64,000 nt of DNA from Ruminiclostridium cellobioparum subsp. termitidis CT1112 (GTDB taxonomy: Bacteria > Bacillota > Clostridia > Acetivibrionales > DSM-1351), in contig NZ_AORV01000049.1 in the NCBI RefSeq assembly GCF_000350485.1, positions 1-64,000 of the forward strand, in the 5' to 3' direction. The notes under the pieces were generated by a model. The model was not told where the DNA came from. It did no database searches and saw nothing but the letters and a program-made list of their open reading frames with translations. A program made the position numbers and the translations under genes. Shown piece after piece: positions 1 through 7,880 of this stretch; the first letter of the stretch is position 1; each line of letters begins with the position of its first letter.

Positions 1-60
1 AATTATCGTTGGGGTAAGCTTGCCTGAGAATTCTGAATCCAAATATTTAAAGGAGGTAAT

Positions 61-264
61 ATGAATATGGCAGATAAGACTATAACATGTAGAGATTGCA
101 ACTCAACATTCATTTTTAGTGAAAATGAACAAGCATTTTACAAGGAAAAGGGTTTTGACAATGAGCCCCAAAGATGTCCCGATTGCAGAGCAGCTCGAAA
201 GCAGCAAAGAGGCAATAATAACAGAAATGGAAATAGAAGCTTTGGTGGCGGAAACAGATGGTAA
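61..264 (+). CDS. Small zinc-ribbon protein
   Basis: This 67-residue protein has two CxxC pairs (CRDC near residue 10, CPDC near residue 39) spaced as in the probable zinc-ribbon family often seen in Firmicutes. Its tail is rich in Gly, Asn and Arg (about residues 48-67), which suggests nucleic-acid contact. AGGAGG at 51-56 precedes two possible ATG codons, at 61 (spacing 4) and 67 (spacing 10), so the start is uncertain by two codons. A strong terminator follows directly, so this is a single-gene unit. The molecular role is unknown; single-stranded nucleic acid binding is an inference from composition. Confidence 0.8.
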   Translation: MNMADKTITCRDCNSTFIFSENEQAFYKEKGFDNEPQRCPDCRAARKQQRGNNNRNGNRSFGGGNRW

Positions 265-270
265 AATCAA

Positions 271-297
271 AAGGAGAGTGTCAACTCTCCTTTTTTA
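271..297 (+). terminator. Rho-independent terminator of the zinc-ribbon gene
   Basis: A nine-base stem AAGGAGAGT/ACTCTCCTT with a four-base loop is followed by a T run. It starts 6 bases after the stop codon. Confidence 0.9.
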
Positions 298-402
298 GTT
301 AAAATTTAAAATATATGATAAAATATATAAGTGGAATATCCAATTTTTAAATTTTACATGTTTTGTAAACTTAAAAAAACAAATAAAAAAGAGGTGTATA
401 TT

Positions 403-921
403 ATTAAGAAAGATGAATTGCAATTAAATGAGGAAATAAAGGATAATGAAATTCGTGTCATTGACAGCGACGGCTCAATGCTGGGAATTATGCCGACAAA
501 AGCAGCAATGGAGCTGGCTTTTGCCAAAAAGCTCGATCTGGTAAAAATAGTGCCTAATGCCGTACCCCCGGTCTGCAAAATAATAGATTACAACAAAAGT
601 GTTTTTGAACAGGCCAAAAAAGAAAAAGAAGCCAGGAAAAACCAAAAGGTTGTTTCTTTAAAGGAAGTAAGGTTATCGGCCGGAATCGAAGAACATGACT
701 TTGAGGTAAAATTGAAGAGCGCCTTGAAATTTCTACAGAACGGAGATAAAGTCAAAGTATCAATAAGATTCCGGGGAAGAGAAATGAGATATACCGGTGC
801 AGGAAAAGAAGTACTGGAAAAGTTCGCTGATGCAGTCAAAGAGTTTGGAACTATCGATAAGCTTCCAAAACTCGAAGGAAGAAACATGATAATGATAGCT
901 GTCCCTAAAAAACAGGTATAA
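403..921 (+). CDS. infC: Translation initiation factor IF-3
   Basis: IF-3 binds the 30S subunit and checks start-codon and initiator-tRNA pairing. Both domains are present: the N-terminal domain (RVIDSDGSMLGIMPTKAAMELA) and the C-terminal domain with KEVRLSAGIEEHDFEVKLK and RFRGREM. The reading frame is open upstream to an ATG at 331, but the family's N-terminus (KKDELQLNEEI) begins just after a run of Tyr-Ile-Ile. GAGGTG at 391-396 sits six bases before an ATT at 403, so the likely start is the rare AUU codon that IF-3 uses to repress its own translation in other bacteria. That gives 172 residues, the normal family length. Unusually, rpmI and rplT do not follow and thrS does not precede, so this may be a second, stand-alone copy. 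Confidence 0.93.
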   Translation: MKKDELQLNEEIKDNEIRVIDSDGSMLGIMPTKAAMELAFAKKLDLVKIVPNAVPPVCKIIDYNKSVFEQAKKEKEARKNQKVVSLKEVRLSAGIEEHDFEVKLKSALKFLQNGDKVKVSIRFRGREMRYTGAGKEVLEKFADAVKEFGTIDKLPKLEGRNMIMIAVPKKQV

Positions 922-949
922 TCAGGACATCTTTATATACATTGCTCAC

Positions 950-1004
950 AAAGTACATGCCGAAATTTTACAGTTCACCACAATTTCAAGGCGTGTACTT
1001 TTTA
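950..1004 (+). terminator. Long hairpin terminator after infC
   Basis: AAAGTACATGCC (950-961) pairs with GGCGTGTACTTT (990-1001) with one G-U pair. An inner GAAATT/AATTTC pair lies between them and a T run follows. It could end infC transcription. Confidence 0.65.
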
Positions 1005-1053
1005 ATGGAGCCTGCAATTTATTGAGGTTGGCAGGTCTGGCATTTATTCATTG

Positions 1054-1085
1054 AAAACCGTCCCAGGATTGGACAGGTTTTCTTT
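1054..1085 (+). terminator. Second terminator-like hairpin
   Basis: AAAACC-G-TCC pairs with GGA-C-AGGTTTT around a seven-base loop, and the descending arm runs into TTTTCTTTTG. The stem is nearly perfect. Confidence 0.5.
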
Positions 1086-1165
1086 TGTTTTATAGTCTGC
1101 AAAGTCACTGAAAATTCATATAAATAATAGTTTGCCGCTTTCGATGTTAAATATCAGATTGATAT

Positions 1166-1195
1166 TTGATAAAGTAGGGTGTTTTGTTATATAAT
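1166..1195 (+). promoter_or_regulatory. Putative SigA promoter of the EET operon
   Basis: TTGATA (1166-1171), an 18-base spacer and TATAAT (1190-1195). It is the best SigA match upstream of ndh2 and would give a leader of about 280 bases. Confidence 0.5.
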
Positions 1196-1480
1196 GGTAT
1201 ACAAATGAATACTGTTTATTAGATATTTTGTTCTCAAAGTTGTGGAATGCATTTACATGGAAAAAAATTGTTTTTAGAGTGATTATATTGAGTTATTGGT
1301 GGTATTAATTATACTATTGCTCAATTATTACTATTTCCATAATTTTTATATGTATTTGCATGTCAAAAACTTAACAAGCTTATTGATTGTTTATAATTTT
1401 TTTGCTAAAATTATAAACATGTAAATGTTGAAATTTGTTGAAAAATGTAATTATTCAGAATAATACTGCTGGAGGAAAAT

Positions 1481-3595
1481 ATGAAAAAAAATATTTTGGT
1501 TATCGGAGCTGGGTATGCGGGAATACTAACAGCAAAGAAGCTAGCTAAAAAGTTTAAAAAAGATGATACCGTAGCTATAACAATCATTGACAAGAATCCC
1601 TTCCATACGATGCTTACCGAATTGCACGAGGTTGCTGCAAACCGTGTGGACGAGGATAGTATAAAAATAAGCCTTAAAAAAGTGTTCGCCGGCAGAAAAG
1701 TAAACGTAGTGCTTGACACAGTCGAATCCATAGATTTTAATAACCACAGGGTCACCGGTAAGAATAACAAATATGATTATGAATACCTGGTTGTTGCTGC
1801 CGGCTCAAAGCCGACTTTTTTTGGTGTGCCCGGTGCAGAAGAGTATACTCATAAGCTCTGGTCCTATGACGATGCGGTAAAATTGAAGGATCATATTCAT
1901 AACTGCTTCAGACAGGCTGCAATTGAAACAGATCCTGAAAAGAAGAGAAGGCTGTTGTCCTTTTATGTGGTAGGAGCCGGATTCACCGGTGTGGAAATGG
2001 TTGGTGAACTTGCCGAATATGTTCCTTTCCTCTGCGAAAAATACGAAATAGACAGAGAATTTGTAGAGATGGTAAATGTTGATGTTCTGCAAAGGGCGGT
2101 GCCGATATTGCCTGAAAAGCTGTCTGCAAAGGTTGAAGCGCGCCTGGAAAAAATGGGTGTAAAGCTGATGCTGAATTCCGGAGTTTGCGGCGTTGGAGAA
2201 GACTTCATTGAAGTTAAGAAGAACAGCCAATGTATAAGATATACAGCCGGAACAGTTATCTGGACCGCCGGTATCGAAGGTTCCGATATTACCAATGAAG
2301 CGTCTAAAAATCTTGAATCGGTCAACAGAGGACGCATTAAAACCGATTCTTTCCTCAGATCGTTAAATGATGAGCGCGTTTATGTCGTAGGTGACAACAT
2401 GTTCTACATTCCTGAAGGAGAAGAAAGACCTGTTCCCCAGATGGTAGAAAATTGTGAGCATAGTGCGGCAACATGTGCGAATAATATATATTGTGCAATT
2501 ACAGGAAAAGGGGAGATGGAGGTTTACAAGCCATCCTTCCACGGTGTAATGGTATGTGTAGGCGGACGGTATGGAGTTGCAAGAGTTGGTCTGCCAAATC
2601 ACATGTTCAACCTGCCATCCTTTTTTGCAATGTTTGCAAAACACTTTATCAATATTATTTATTTTATACAGGTATTGGGCTGGAATAAAATATTCAGCTA
2701 CATTAAACATGAGTTTTTTACAATCAGAAATTGCAGAAGTTTTGTGGGCGGGCATTTTTCCAACAGAACACCAAGCTTCCTGATGGTTGCCCTGAGAGTC
2801 TGGCTGGGTGCCGTATGGCTCTTTGAAGGGATTATGAAAGTGGTTGAAGGCTGGCTGACCGCACCGAAGCTTACCGGATTTTTCGGAGGAGCTACCTCCT
2901 GGTACAACAGCATTCTAGCAACCTCAACTGCCGCAGCTGCCGGAAGTCAGGGTGCAGTGGATGCCGTAAGTTCGGCCACCAGTACGGGTGTTGCCGAAAG
3001 TACCGTGAAAGCGGCTGTTGACGCTGTAAGTGCAGCTACAAGCACAGGTGCCGCCGAAAGTACAGTCAAGGCTGCAGTTGATGCAGTTACTGCCGCGACA
3101 GGTGCCGCAACAGACGGTACGGTGCAGGAAGCTGTAAAATCCATAGGAACAGCTATAATGAATTTTGATTTTCTTGGTTTATTCCGTTTGATTTTTGTAA
3201 GCGGCAAAGACCTGGCCCACTCCACATTGAGTGATTACGCTTTTAGGATTGATGTACCTTTGATGAACTGGTTCCTGGACAAGTTTGTTATCCACAACAA
3301 TTCGATGCAGTTATTCATGCAGGGCTTCATAGTAATAGCAGAAATACTGATAGGTCTGGCACTTATCGGCGGTCTGTTCACAACACCTGCATCGGCGCTG
3401 TCTTTGGTACTTCAGTTTATGTTTGTATGTACAACAGGACTTTATCTGGGAACCTTCTGGATGATATTTGCCGCAATAGCCGTGCTTATCGGTGCCGGAA
3501 GAACATTTGGCCTGGATTACTACGCAATGCCGTTCCTGAAAAAGCAATGGAAGAAACTACCTATTGTGAAAAGGTTGTATATTTATAATGACTAA
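1481..3595 (+). CDS. ndh2: Type II NADH dehydrogenase fused to a DoxX-like membrane domain (EET Ndh2)
   Basis: NDH-2 moves electrons from NADH through FAD to a membrane quinone. The FAD site GAGYAG is at residues 9-14, the NAD site GAGFTG at about 165-170, and VVGDN near 303. After residue about 420 the protein becomes membrane-embedded and resembles DoxX/TQO-small segments, giving 704 residues where ordinary NDH-2 has about 400. A C-terminal membrane extension is a hallmark of the Ndh2 of flavin-based EET loci in Firmicutes. A three-copy 20-residue Ala/Ser/Thr repeat (492-551) splits this membrane part. GGAGG lies nine bases before the ATG. The stop codon overlaps dmkB by eight bases, so the genes are translationally coupled. 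It heads the operon that runs at least to fmnB. Confidence 0.9.
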   Translation: MKKNILVIGAGYAGILTAKKLAKKFKKDDTVAITIIDKNPFHTMLTELHEVAANRVDEDSIKISLKKVFAGRKVNVVLDTVESIDFNNHRVTGKNNKYDYEYLVVAAGSKPTFFGVPGAEEYTHKLWSYDDAVKLKDHIHNCFRQAAIETDPEKKRRLLSFYVVGAGFTGVEMVGELAEYVPFLCEKYEIDREFVEMVNVDVLQRAVPILPEKLSAKVEARLEKMGVKLMLNSGVCGVGEDFIEVKKNSQCIRYTAGTVIWTAGIEGSDITNEASKNLESVNRGRIKTDSFLRSLNDERVYVVGDNMFYIPEGEERPVPQMVENCEHSAATCANNIYCAITGKGEMEVYKPSFHGVMVCVGGRYGVARVGLPNHMFNLPSFFAMFAKHFINIIYFIQVLGWNKIFSYIKHEFFTIRNCRSFVGGHFSNRTPSFLMVALRVWLGAVWLFEGIMKVVEGWLTAPKLTGFFGGATSWYNSILATSTAAAAGSQGAVDAVSSATSTGVAESTVKAAVDAVSAATSTGAAESTVKAAVDAVTAATGAATDGTVQEAVKSIGTAIMNFDFLGLFRLIFVSGKDLAHSTLSDYAFRIDVPLMNWFLDKFVIHNNSMQLFMQGFIVIAEILIGLALIGGLFTTPASALSLVLQFMFVCTTGLYLGTFWMIFAAIAVLIGAGRTFGLDYYAMPFLKKQWKKLPIVKRLYIYND
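2954..3133 (+). repeat. 60-bp tandem repeat inside ndh2 (three copies)
   Basis: Three in-frame units encode 20-residue repeats beginning AVDAV, at residues 492-511, 512-531 and 532-551. The third is diverged. They form a low-complexity Ala/Ser/Thr linker between predicted membrane segments. Such repeats can change copy number by slippage. Confidence 0.85.
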
Positions 3596-4601
3596 TGAAA
3601 ACATGATGCCACATAAAGATCTTGAATTTATTGTTTATGACGGGGCACTGGAACTGGTGAAGGAAAAAGTAAACAATGCATTGTCCGCTGCTCCCGTTAT
3701 TATCCGTAAATATACCGGGCATTTGACGGCCTCGACAGGCAAATACATCAGGGCCGTCTCACTGCTCATATGTGCTCAGAACAGGGAAGGAAAGATCCAT
3801 CCGAATGCCGTCAGTTTTGCTGCGGCTATTGAACTGCTCCATCTGGCAACACTGGTGCATGATGATGTTATGGATGATGCCGGAATCAGGAGAGGCCGGG
3901 TTACCCTCCAGAAGAAGTACGGAAAAAAAACTGCGGTTATCTGCGGAGATTACCTGCTTAGTATTGCCTTGAAAATGGCTGCTTCGGTTCCGAACAGAGA
4001 AGATTATATCAAACTGAACATGCCTGACTATGTGAGCAGAGTGTGCCTGGGGGAATTAAACCAGCATATCAATAACGGTTTTTTTGATTTATCGGCCTTT
4101 AAGTATTTGAAGATAATATCGGGAAAAACAGCTGCCTTGTTTGAAGCAGCCTTCTGTGCCGGGGCTGTACTCAGCAATTACGATTCGCAGAAAACCGAAG
4201 GAACCCCTGAGCTTGAAGAGAAGACCTTAAATAAATACATGCGCCTGGGAAGGTATATCGGAATGATTTTTCAAATTCAGGATGACTGCATGGACTTTGA
4301 AAAAACCGAGGAAGTTGCAAAAAAACCGGTACAGTCCGATTACCAGCAGGGGGTTATAACTCTGCCGCTGATATATGCCTTTCGGAAGATGCTGGGGTTA
4401 AAGGAAAAAGCCCGGAGCAACAGCCTTACAAGAGAGGAAATAAATACTGCTGTTTCTCAGACAGGCGGTTTGGATTACACACACGGGATATCCGGAAGGT
4501 ATTATGATAAGTCAATGAAGTTGATAGAACAGCTTGATATTTCTTCCGATAAACGGTCAAAGCTTATATACGTCCTTGATAAGGCTTACGGAAAATCCTG
4601 A
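3588..4601 (+). CDS. dmkB: Polyprenyl diphosphate synthase (EET demethylmenaquinone branch)
   Basis: Trans-prenyltransferase that builds the isoprenoid tail of the quinone used by Ndh2. The first Asp-rich motif is DDVMD (D92, D93, D96) and the second is DDCMD (D232, D233, D236) after FQIQ. The usual GGKxxRP motif reads STGKYIRA. The length, 337 residues, is normal. It overlaps ndh2 by eight bases and is followed after 29 bases by the prenyltransferase that would use its product. In Listeria the homologous gene is dmkB. Chain length cannot be read from sequence alone. Confidence 0.88.
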   Translation: MTNENMMPHKDLEFIVYDGALELVKEKVNNALSAAPVIIRKYTGHLTASTGKYIRAVSLLICAQNREGKIHPNAVSFAAAIELLHLATLVHDDVMDDAGIRRGRVTLQKKYGKKTAVICGDYLLSIALKMAASVPNREDYIKLNMPDYVSRVCLGELNQHINNGFFDLSAFKYLKIISGKTAALFEAAFCAGAVLSNYDSQKTEGTPELEEKTLNKYMRLGRYIGMIFQIQDDCMDFEKTEEVAKKPVQSDYQQGVITLPLIYAFRKMLGLKEKARSNSLTREEINTAVSQTGGLDYTHGISGRYYDKSMKLIEQLDISSDKRSKLIYVLDKAYGKS

Positions 4602-4630
4602 TTTAAAGCCGGAATGATGCAGGTGAATGA

Positions 4631-5533
4631 ATGGTTCTGAAATTACTGAATTATACCGAAATTAAAACCAAGATAACAAGTATTTTTGCATTCCTATTAA
4701 CGGCAGCTTATATTTTCTATGCCGGAAAACCTATTAATTGGAGACTGACACTTATATTTTTCATTTCAATGTTTGTCTTTGATTTGACTACGACAGCCAT
4801 AAATAATTATATTGATTCTAAAACCAATCATCAGAACCTCGGCTTCAAAAGAGGGACCGCTCTGTTGATAATATATGTATTATTCGGGATATCTGCAGGT
4901 GCCGGCCTGTATCTGGCCTATCTTACCGATGTGGTAGTGCTGCTGCTGGGTGCGGTATGTTTTCTGTGCGGCGTTTTTTATACCTTCGGGCCTGTACCCA
5001 TTTCAAGAATGCCTTTGGGGGAGATATTTTCCGGAGTTTTTTACGGAGTGCTGATACCTTTAATCCTGTTGTATGTCAATATGCCCCAGGGCACTTATTT
5101 AACTTTAAAGCCTGGATGGGAGACCATAAGTCTTAATATAAACGTAATGCCGGTTGTAACCATATTGTTGCTTGCGGTAGCTCCTGCCTGTACTACCGCG
5201 AATATAATGCTTGCCAACAATATTTGTGACGTGGATAAGGACATAGCCGTTATGCGTTATACCCTTCCGTACTATCTGGGAAGAAAGCCTGCTCTGTATT
5301 TGTTTGCAGCCTTGTATTATATCCCCTATGCAGCTGTTGTACTGCTGGTATGCCTAAAGGTTATTTCGCCCATATGTCTGATAACTCTGCTTACTCTGGT
5401 AATAGTTCAAAAAAATATTAAGGAATTTTTTAAACTTCAGGATAAGGAAAAAACTTTTATCTGTTCTATTAAAAATTATATAATTATTATGGCCTCCCTA
5501 ACTTTGACGATTTTTATTTCGGGATTATTTTAG
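4631..5533 (+). CDS. dmkA: UbiA-family prenyltransferase (1,4-dihydroxy-2-naphthoate prenyltransferase-like)
   Basis: Integral membrane enzyme that joins a polyprenyl chain to an aromatic ring, most likely making demethylmenaquinone. The first Asp motif is NNYIDSKTN (residues 58-66) and the second is NNICDVDKD (about residues 197-205). There are about eight hydrophobic segments, and 300 residues is typical of MenA. AGGTGA lies just upstream of the ATG at 4631. The neighbours on both sides belong to the EET set. A complete menaquinone pathway is not visible here, so the naphthoate precursor must come from elsewhere; the substrate is therefore inferred from context. Confidence 0.87.
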   Translation: MVLKLLNYTEIKTKITSIFAFLLTAAYIFYAGKPINWRLTLIFFISMFVFDLTTTAINNYIDSKTNHQNLGFKRGTALLIIYVLFGISAGAGLYLAYLTDVVVLLLGAVCFLCGVFYTFGPVPISRMPLGEIFSGVFYGVLIPLILLYVNMPQGTYLTLKPGWETISLNINVMPVVTILLLAVAPACTTANIMLANNICDVDKDIAVMRYTLPYYLGRKPALYLFAALYYIPYAAVVLLVCLKVISPICLITLLTLVIVQKNIKEFFKLQDKEKTFICSIKNYIIIMASLTLTIFISGLF

Positions 5534-5540
5534 GGCTATA

Positions 5541-5611
5541 AAGTCAATTACTGTTAAGCCTCTGCAGCCTTAAACTCAAACCGGCAGCTTTGGGAAGATT
5601 GTAATTGACTT
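5541..5611. repeat. 71-bp stem-bounded repeat, copy 1
   Basis: AAGTCAATTAC (5541-5551) and GTAATTGACTT (5601-5611) form a perfect 11-bp inverted repeat enclosing 49 bases. Two small hairpins may form inside (TTAAG/CTTAA and CTCAAA/TTTGGG). The same ends enclose 48 bases at 37256-37325. It lies between dmkA and eetA inside the operon. Confidence 0.75.
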
Positions 5612-5654
5612 GGTTAAATAATTAACACCAGTCTTAACCAGAACGGAGGGTTAC

Positions 5655-6041
5655 ATGAAGTTTTTCAAAAAAAGTGACATCATACTTGTTTTGACAATTG
5701 TTTTAATTGGTATATTATCTATGTTCATATATAAGTTCAATTTTGCTGAAAAGCCTGCCAGGGCTGAAATATACTATAAGACACAGCTGATTGAATCAAT
5801 AGATCTTACAAAGGGGAAGGATGTTCATTTCTCCATACCGCAGAACAAGAATGTAATATTTCATCTTGATCCTGACGGAAATATTTCCTTTGAACATTCC
5901 GATTGCCCCGATAAAATATGTATAAAAACAGGGAAACTGAATACGGTAGGCCAGACAGCCGCCTGTCTGCCAAATGAAATTTTCCTTAAAATCGTCCCGC
6001 AGGATGGACATGAAGAACAGGATATTGATATTATAGGTTAA
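5655..6041 (+). CDS. eetA: NusG domain II-containing membrane-anchored protein EetA
   Basis: One N-terminal membrane helix (about residues 8-27) is followed by a small extracellular beta domain. The family signature is present: HSDCPDKICIKTG with C84 and C89, then GQTAACLPN with C104. Proteins of this family are encoded in EET loci and associate with EetB in the membrane; their exact role in electron or flavin transfer is not settled. CGGAGG lies seven bases before the ATG. At 128 residues the length is usual. The upstream gap holds the 71-bp repeat. Confidence 0.88.
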   Translation: MKFFKKSDIILVLTIVLIGILSMFIYKFNFAEKPARAEIYYKTQLIESIDLTKGKDVHFSIPQNKNVIFHLDPDGNISFEHSDCPDKICIKTGKLNTVGQTAACLPNEIFLKIVPQDGHEEQDIDIIG

Positions 6042-6120
6042 TGAAATTACCAAATCCGTGAAAAGGGGGCAGGCATTTACTGCTCATTATATACTGCTGC
6101 AGAGAGGGTAACGGCTGAAG

Positions 6121-6657
6121 ATGAATTCAATAAAAAGCAATCTTTCAAAAACAAAGCTTCTGGTTTTAACTGCATTACTTTTTGCCGTGGCATTGGTACT
6201 TTCAGTTGTTGAAAACTCGCTGCCCTCCTTAAGCTTGTTGGTTCCGGTTCCCGGAATAAAGCTGGGGCTTTCAAATATAGCTGTTATGTATGCATTGTTT
6301 TTTCTGGATAAGAAACCGGCTTTTGCAATAGCTGTTTTAAAAGGCCTGTTTGTGGTGATGACCAGGGGTCCTATAGCCGGACTTTTAAGTTTCAGCGGAG
6401 GAGTGCTTTCTGTCCTTGTAATGTCATTGCTGATATTTGTTTTTAAAGACAGGATATCCTATCTGGCTTTGAGCATATTTGGTTCAATAATGCATAACGT
6501 GGGACAGTTTATTGTTGTATCGTTTATTTACAACAATATGTATCTATGGGTATATCTTCCCGTACTTTTAATCTCTGGCGTGGTTGCCGGAATAGCAACC
6601 TCAACTCTCTTAAGATTTATTTTACCGGCTTTTAACAGGCTGGTTTCAAATAAATAA
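6121..6657 (+). CDS. eetB: Gx transporter family membrane protein EetB
   Basis: Hydrophobic protein of 178 residues with about five or six membrane segments. It is of the family once annotated as heptaprenyl diphosphate synthase component I and related to ECF S-components. The segment PVPGIKLGLSNIAVMYALF, followed by KGLFVVMTRGPIAGLLSFSGG, is typical. It follows eetA as in Listeria and many Firmicutes. A flavin- or prenyl-related transport role is plausible but unproven. No ECF ATPase or T component is encoded nearby. Confidence 0.87.
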   Translation: MNSIKSNLSKTKLLVLTALLFAVALVLSVVENSLPSLSLLVPVPGIKLGLSNIAVMYALFFLDKKPAFAIAVLKGLFVVMTRGPIAGLLSFSGGVLSVLVMSLLIFVFKDRISYLALSIFGSIMHNVGQFIVVSFIYNNMYLWVYLPVLLISGVVAGIATSTLLRFILPAFNRLVSNK

Positions 6658-6686
6658 AACAAATTAATCTATTTGGAGGAACTACT

Positions 6687-7763
6687 ATGAAAAAATTACT
6701 TTCACTTGTACTGGTTTTGGTTCTTGCCGTTACTTTTGTAACAGGCTGCGGATCAACAGCAACTCAACCAGGCACAGATACCGACAGTGCAGCAAGTACT
6801 GCACCGGGTACAACATCAAATACCGAACAGGGCACAGGTGATGCGGTCAAGACCGGACTTGCAGTTATATCTACTGCCGGAAGCTCCACTGATGCCGGAG
6901 AGAAGGACGGACTGGCAGAAGTTGATTCCGTTGCCGTCGCAGTAGCCGTAGATAAGGACGGCAAAATAGTGAAGTGTGCTATTGATACTGCCCAGACAAA
7001 AATCAATTTTTCCAAAGAAGGTAAAGTACTTTCAGACCTTAAAGCAGAATACAAATCCAAACAGGAACTCGGTGCGGATTACGGTATGAAAAAGGCTTCA
7101 AAGATTGGCAAGGAATGGTTTGAACAGGCAAATGCCTTTGCTGACTATGCAGTTGGAAAGACAGTTGCAGAAATCAAGGGTATTGCTGTAAATCAGGAAG
7201 GTATTACTACAGATGCTGAATTATCAACATCTGTGACAATACATATCTCTGATTATGTAGCTGCTGTCGAAAAGGCCGTCAACAATGCCAAGGATTTAGG
7301 TGCAAAAGCCGGTGACAAACTGGGCCTTGCAATAGTAACAAGTATTTCCGGTTCAAAGGATGCGGGTGAAAATGATGGTCTGGCTCAGGCTTACTCAAAC
7401 TACACTGCAACTACTTTTGATGCGTCAGGAAAAATAACAAGCTGCGTTATAGATGCATCACAGTCAAATGTCAATTTCTCAAAAGAAGGAAAGATCACTT
7501 CCGACTTAAAAGCTCAATTACAGACAAAGGATGAGCTGGGTGAGGCCTATGGAATGAAAAAGGCATCAAAGATCGGCAAGGAATGGTCTGAACAGGCCGA
7601 TGCCTTCTCCAAATATGTTGTTGGAAAAACAGTTGACGAAGTTAAGGGCATAGCAGTAAACGAAGAAGGTGTTGCAACAGCCGCTGAATTGACAAGTTCG
7701 GTTACAGTTCACATCTCCGACTTTACAAGCGTTATTGAAAAAGCCTCAAAATCTGCTAAATAG
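6687..7763 (+). CDS. pplA: FMN-binding lipoprotein with two flavin domains (PplA-like)
   Basis: Extracellular lipoprotein that would carry covalent FMN and pass electrons out of the membrane. The signal peptide ends in the lipobox VTGC, and a Ser/Thr/Gly-rich linker follows. Two homologous domains of about 150 residues (about 48-197 and 205-353) each contain NFSKEGK, YGMKKASKIGKEW and end in a serine/threonine-rich SVT motif. By analogy with the ApbE site SGAT, T184 and T340 are the candidate flavinylated threonines. The ApbE enzyme is the next gene. Its short signal peptide could also release a pheromone-like peptide, as in Listeria PplA, but I see no support for that here. RBS GGAGG is well placed. 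Confidence 0.9.
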   Translation: MKKLLSLVLVLVLAVTFVTGCGSTATQPGTDTDSAASTAPGTTSNTEQGTGDAVKTGLAVISTAGSSTDAGEKDGLAEVDSVAVAVAVDKDGKIVKCAIDTAQTKINFSKEGKVLSDLKAEYKSKQELGADYGMKKASKIGKEWFEQANAFADYAVGKTVAEIKGIAVNQEGITTDAELSTSVTIHISDYVAAVEKAVNNAKDLGAKAGDKLGLAIVTSISGSKDAGENDGLAQAYSNYTATTFDASGKITSCVIDASQSNVNFSKEGKITSDLKAQLQTKDELGEAYGMKKASKIGKEWSEQADAFSKYVVGKTVDEVKGIAVNEEGVATAAELTSSVTVHISDFTSVIEKASKSAK

Positions 7764-7835
7764 TAATAAAAATTATTTAAGTTGTAAAATCTAAAATAGC
7801 ATTATAAGATAAGTATAGTATTTTATAAACAATGG

Positions 7836-7858
7836 GAGGTAGTTGTTCAAACTACCTC
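7836..7858 (+). other. Intercistronic hairpin between pplA and fmnB
   Basis: A perfect nine-base stem GAGGTAGTT/AACTACCTC with a five-base loop. No T run follows, so it is more likely an mRNA processing or stability element than a full terminator. Confidence 0.6.
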
Positions 7859-7880
7859 TCTAACCATTTGAGGTGAGAAT

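Larger units (their letters stand above)
922..1480 (+). other. AT-rich intergenic region between infC and ndh2
   Basis: I see no gene in these 559 bases. They hold two terminator-like hairpins (950-1004 and 1054-1085) and one good promoter (1166-1195). This leaves an AT-rich leader of about 280 bases upstream of ndh2 in which I recognise no known riboswitch. Confidence 0.6.

Noticed and set aside
1196-1480. Riboswitch in the long ndh2 leader
   Set aside because: AT-rich sequence without conserved core motifs of flavin or other riboswitches that I can recognise.
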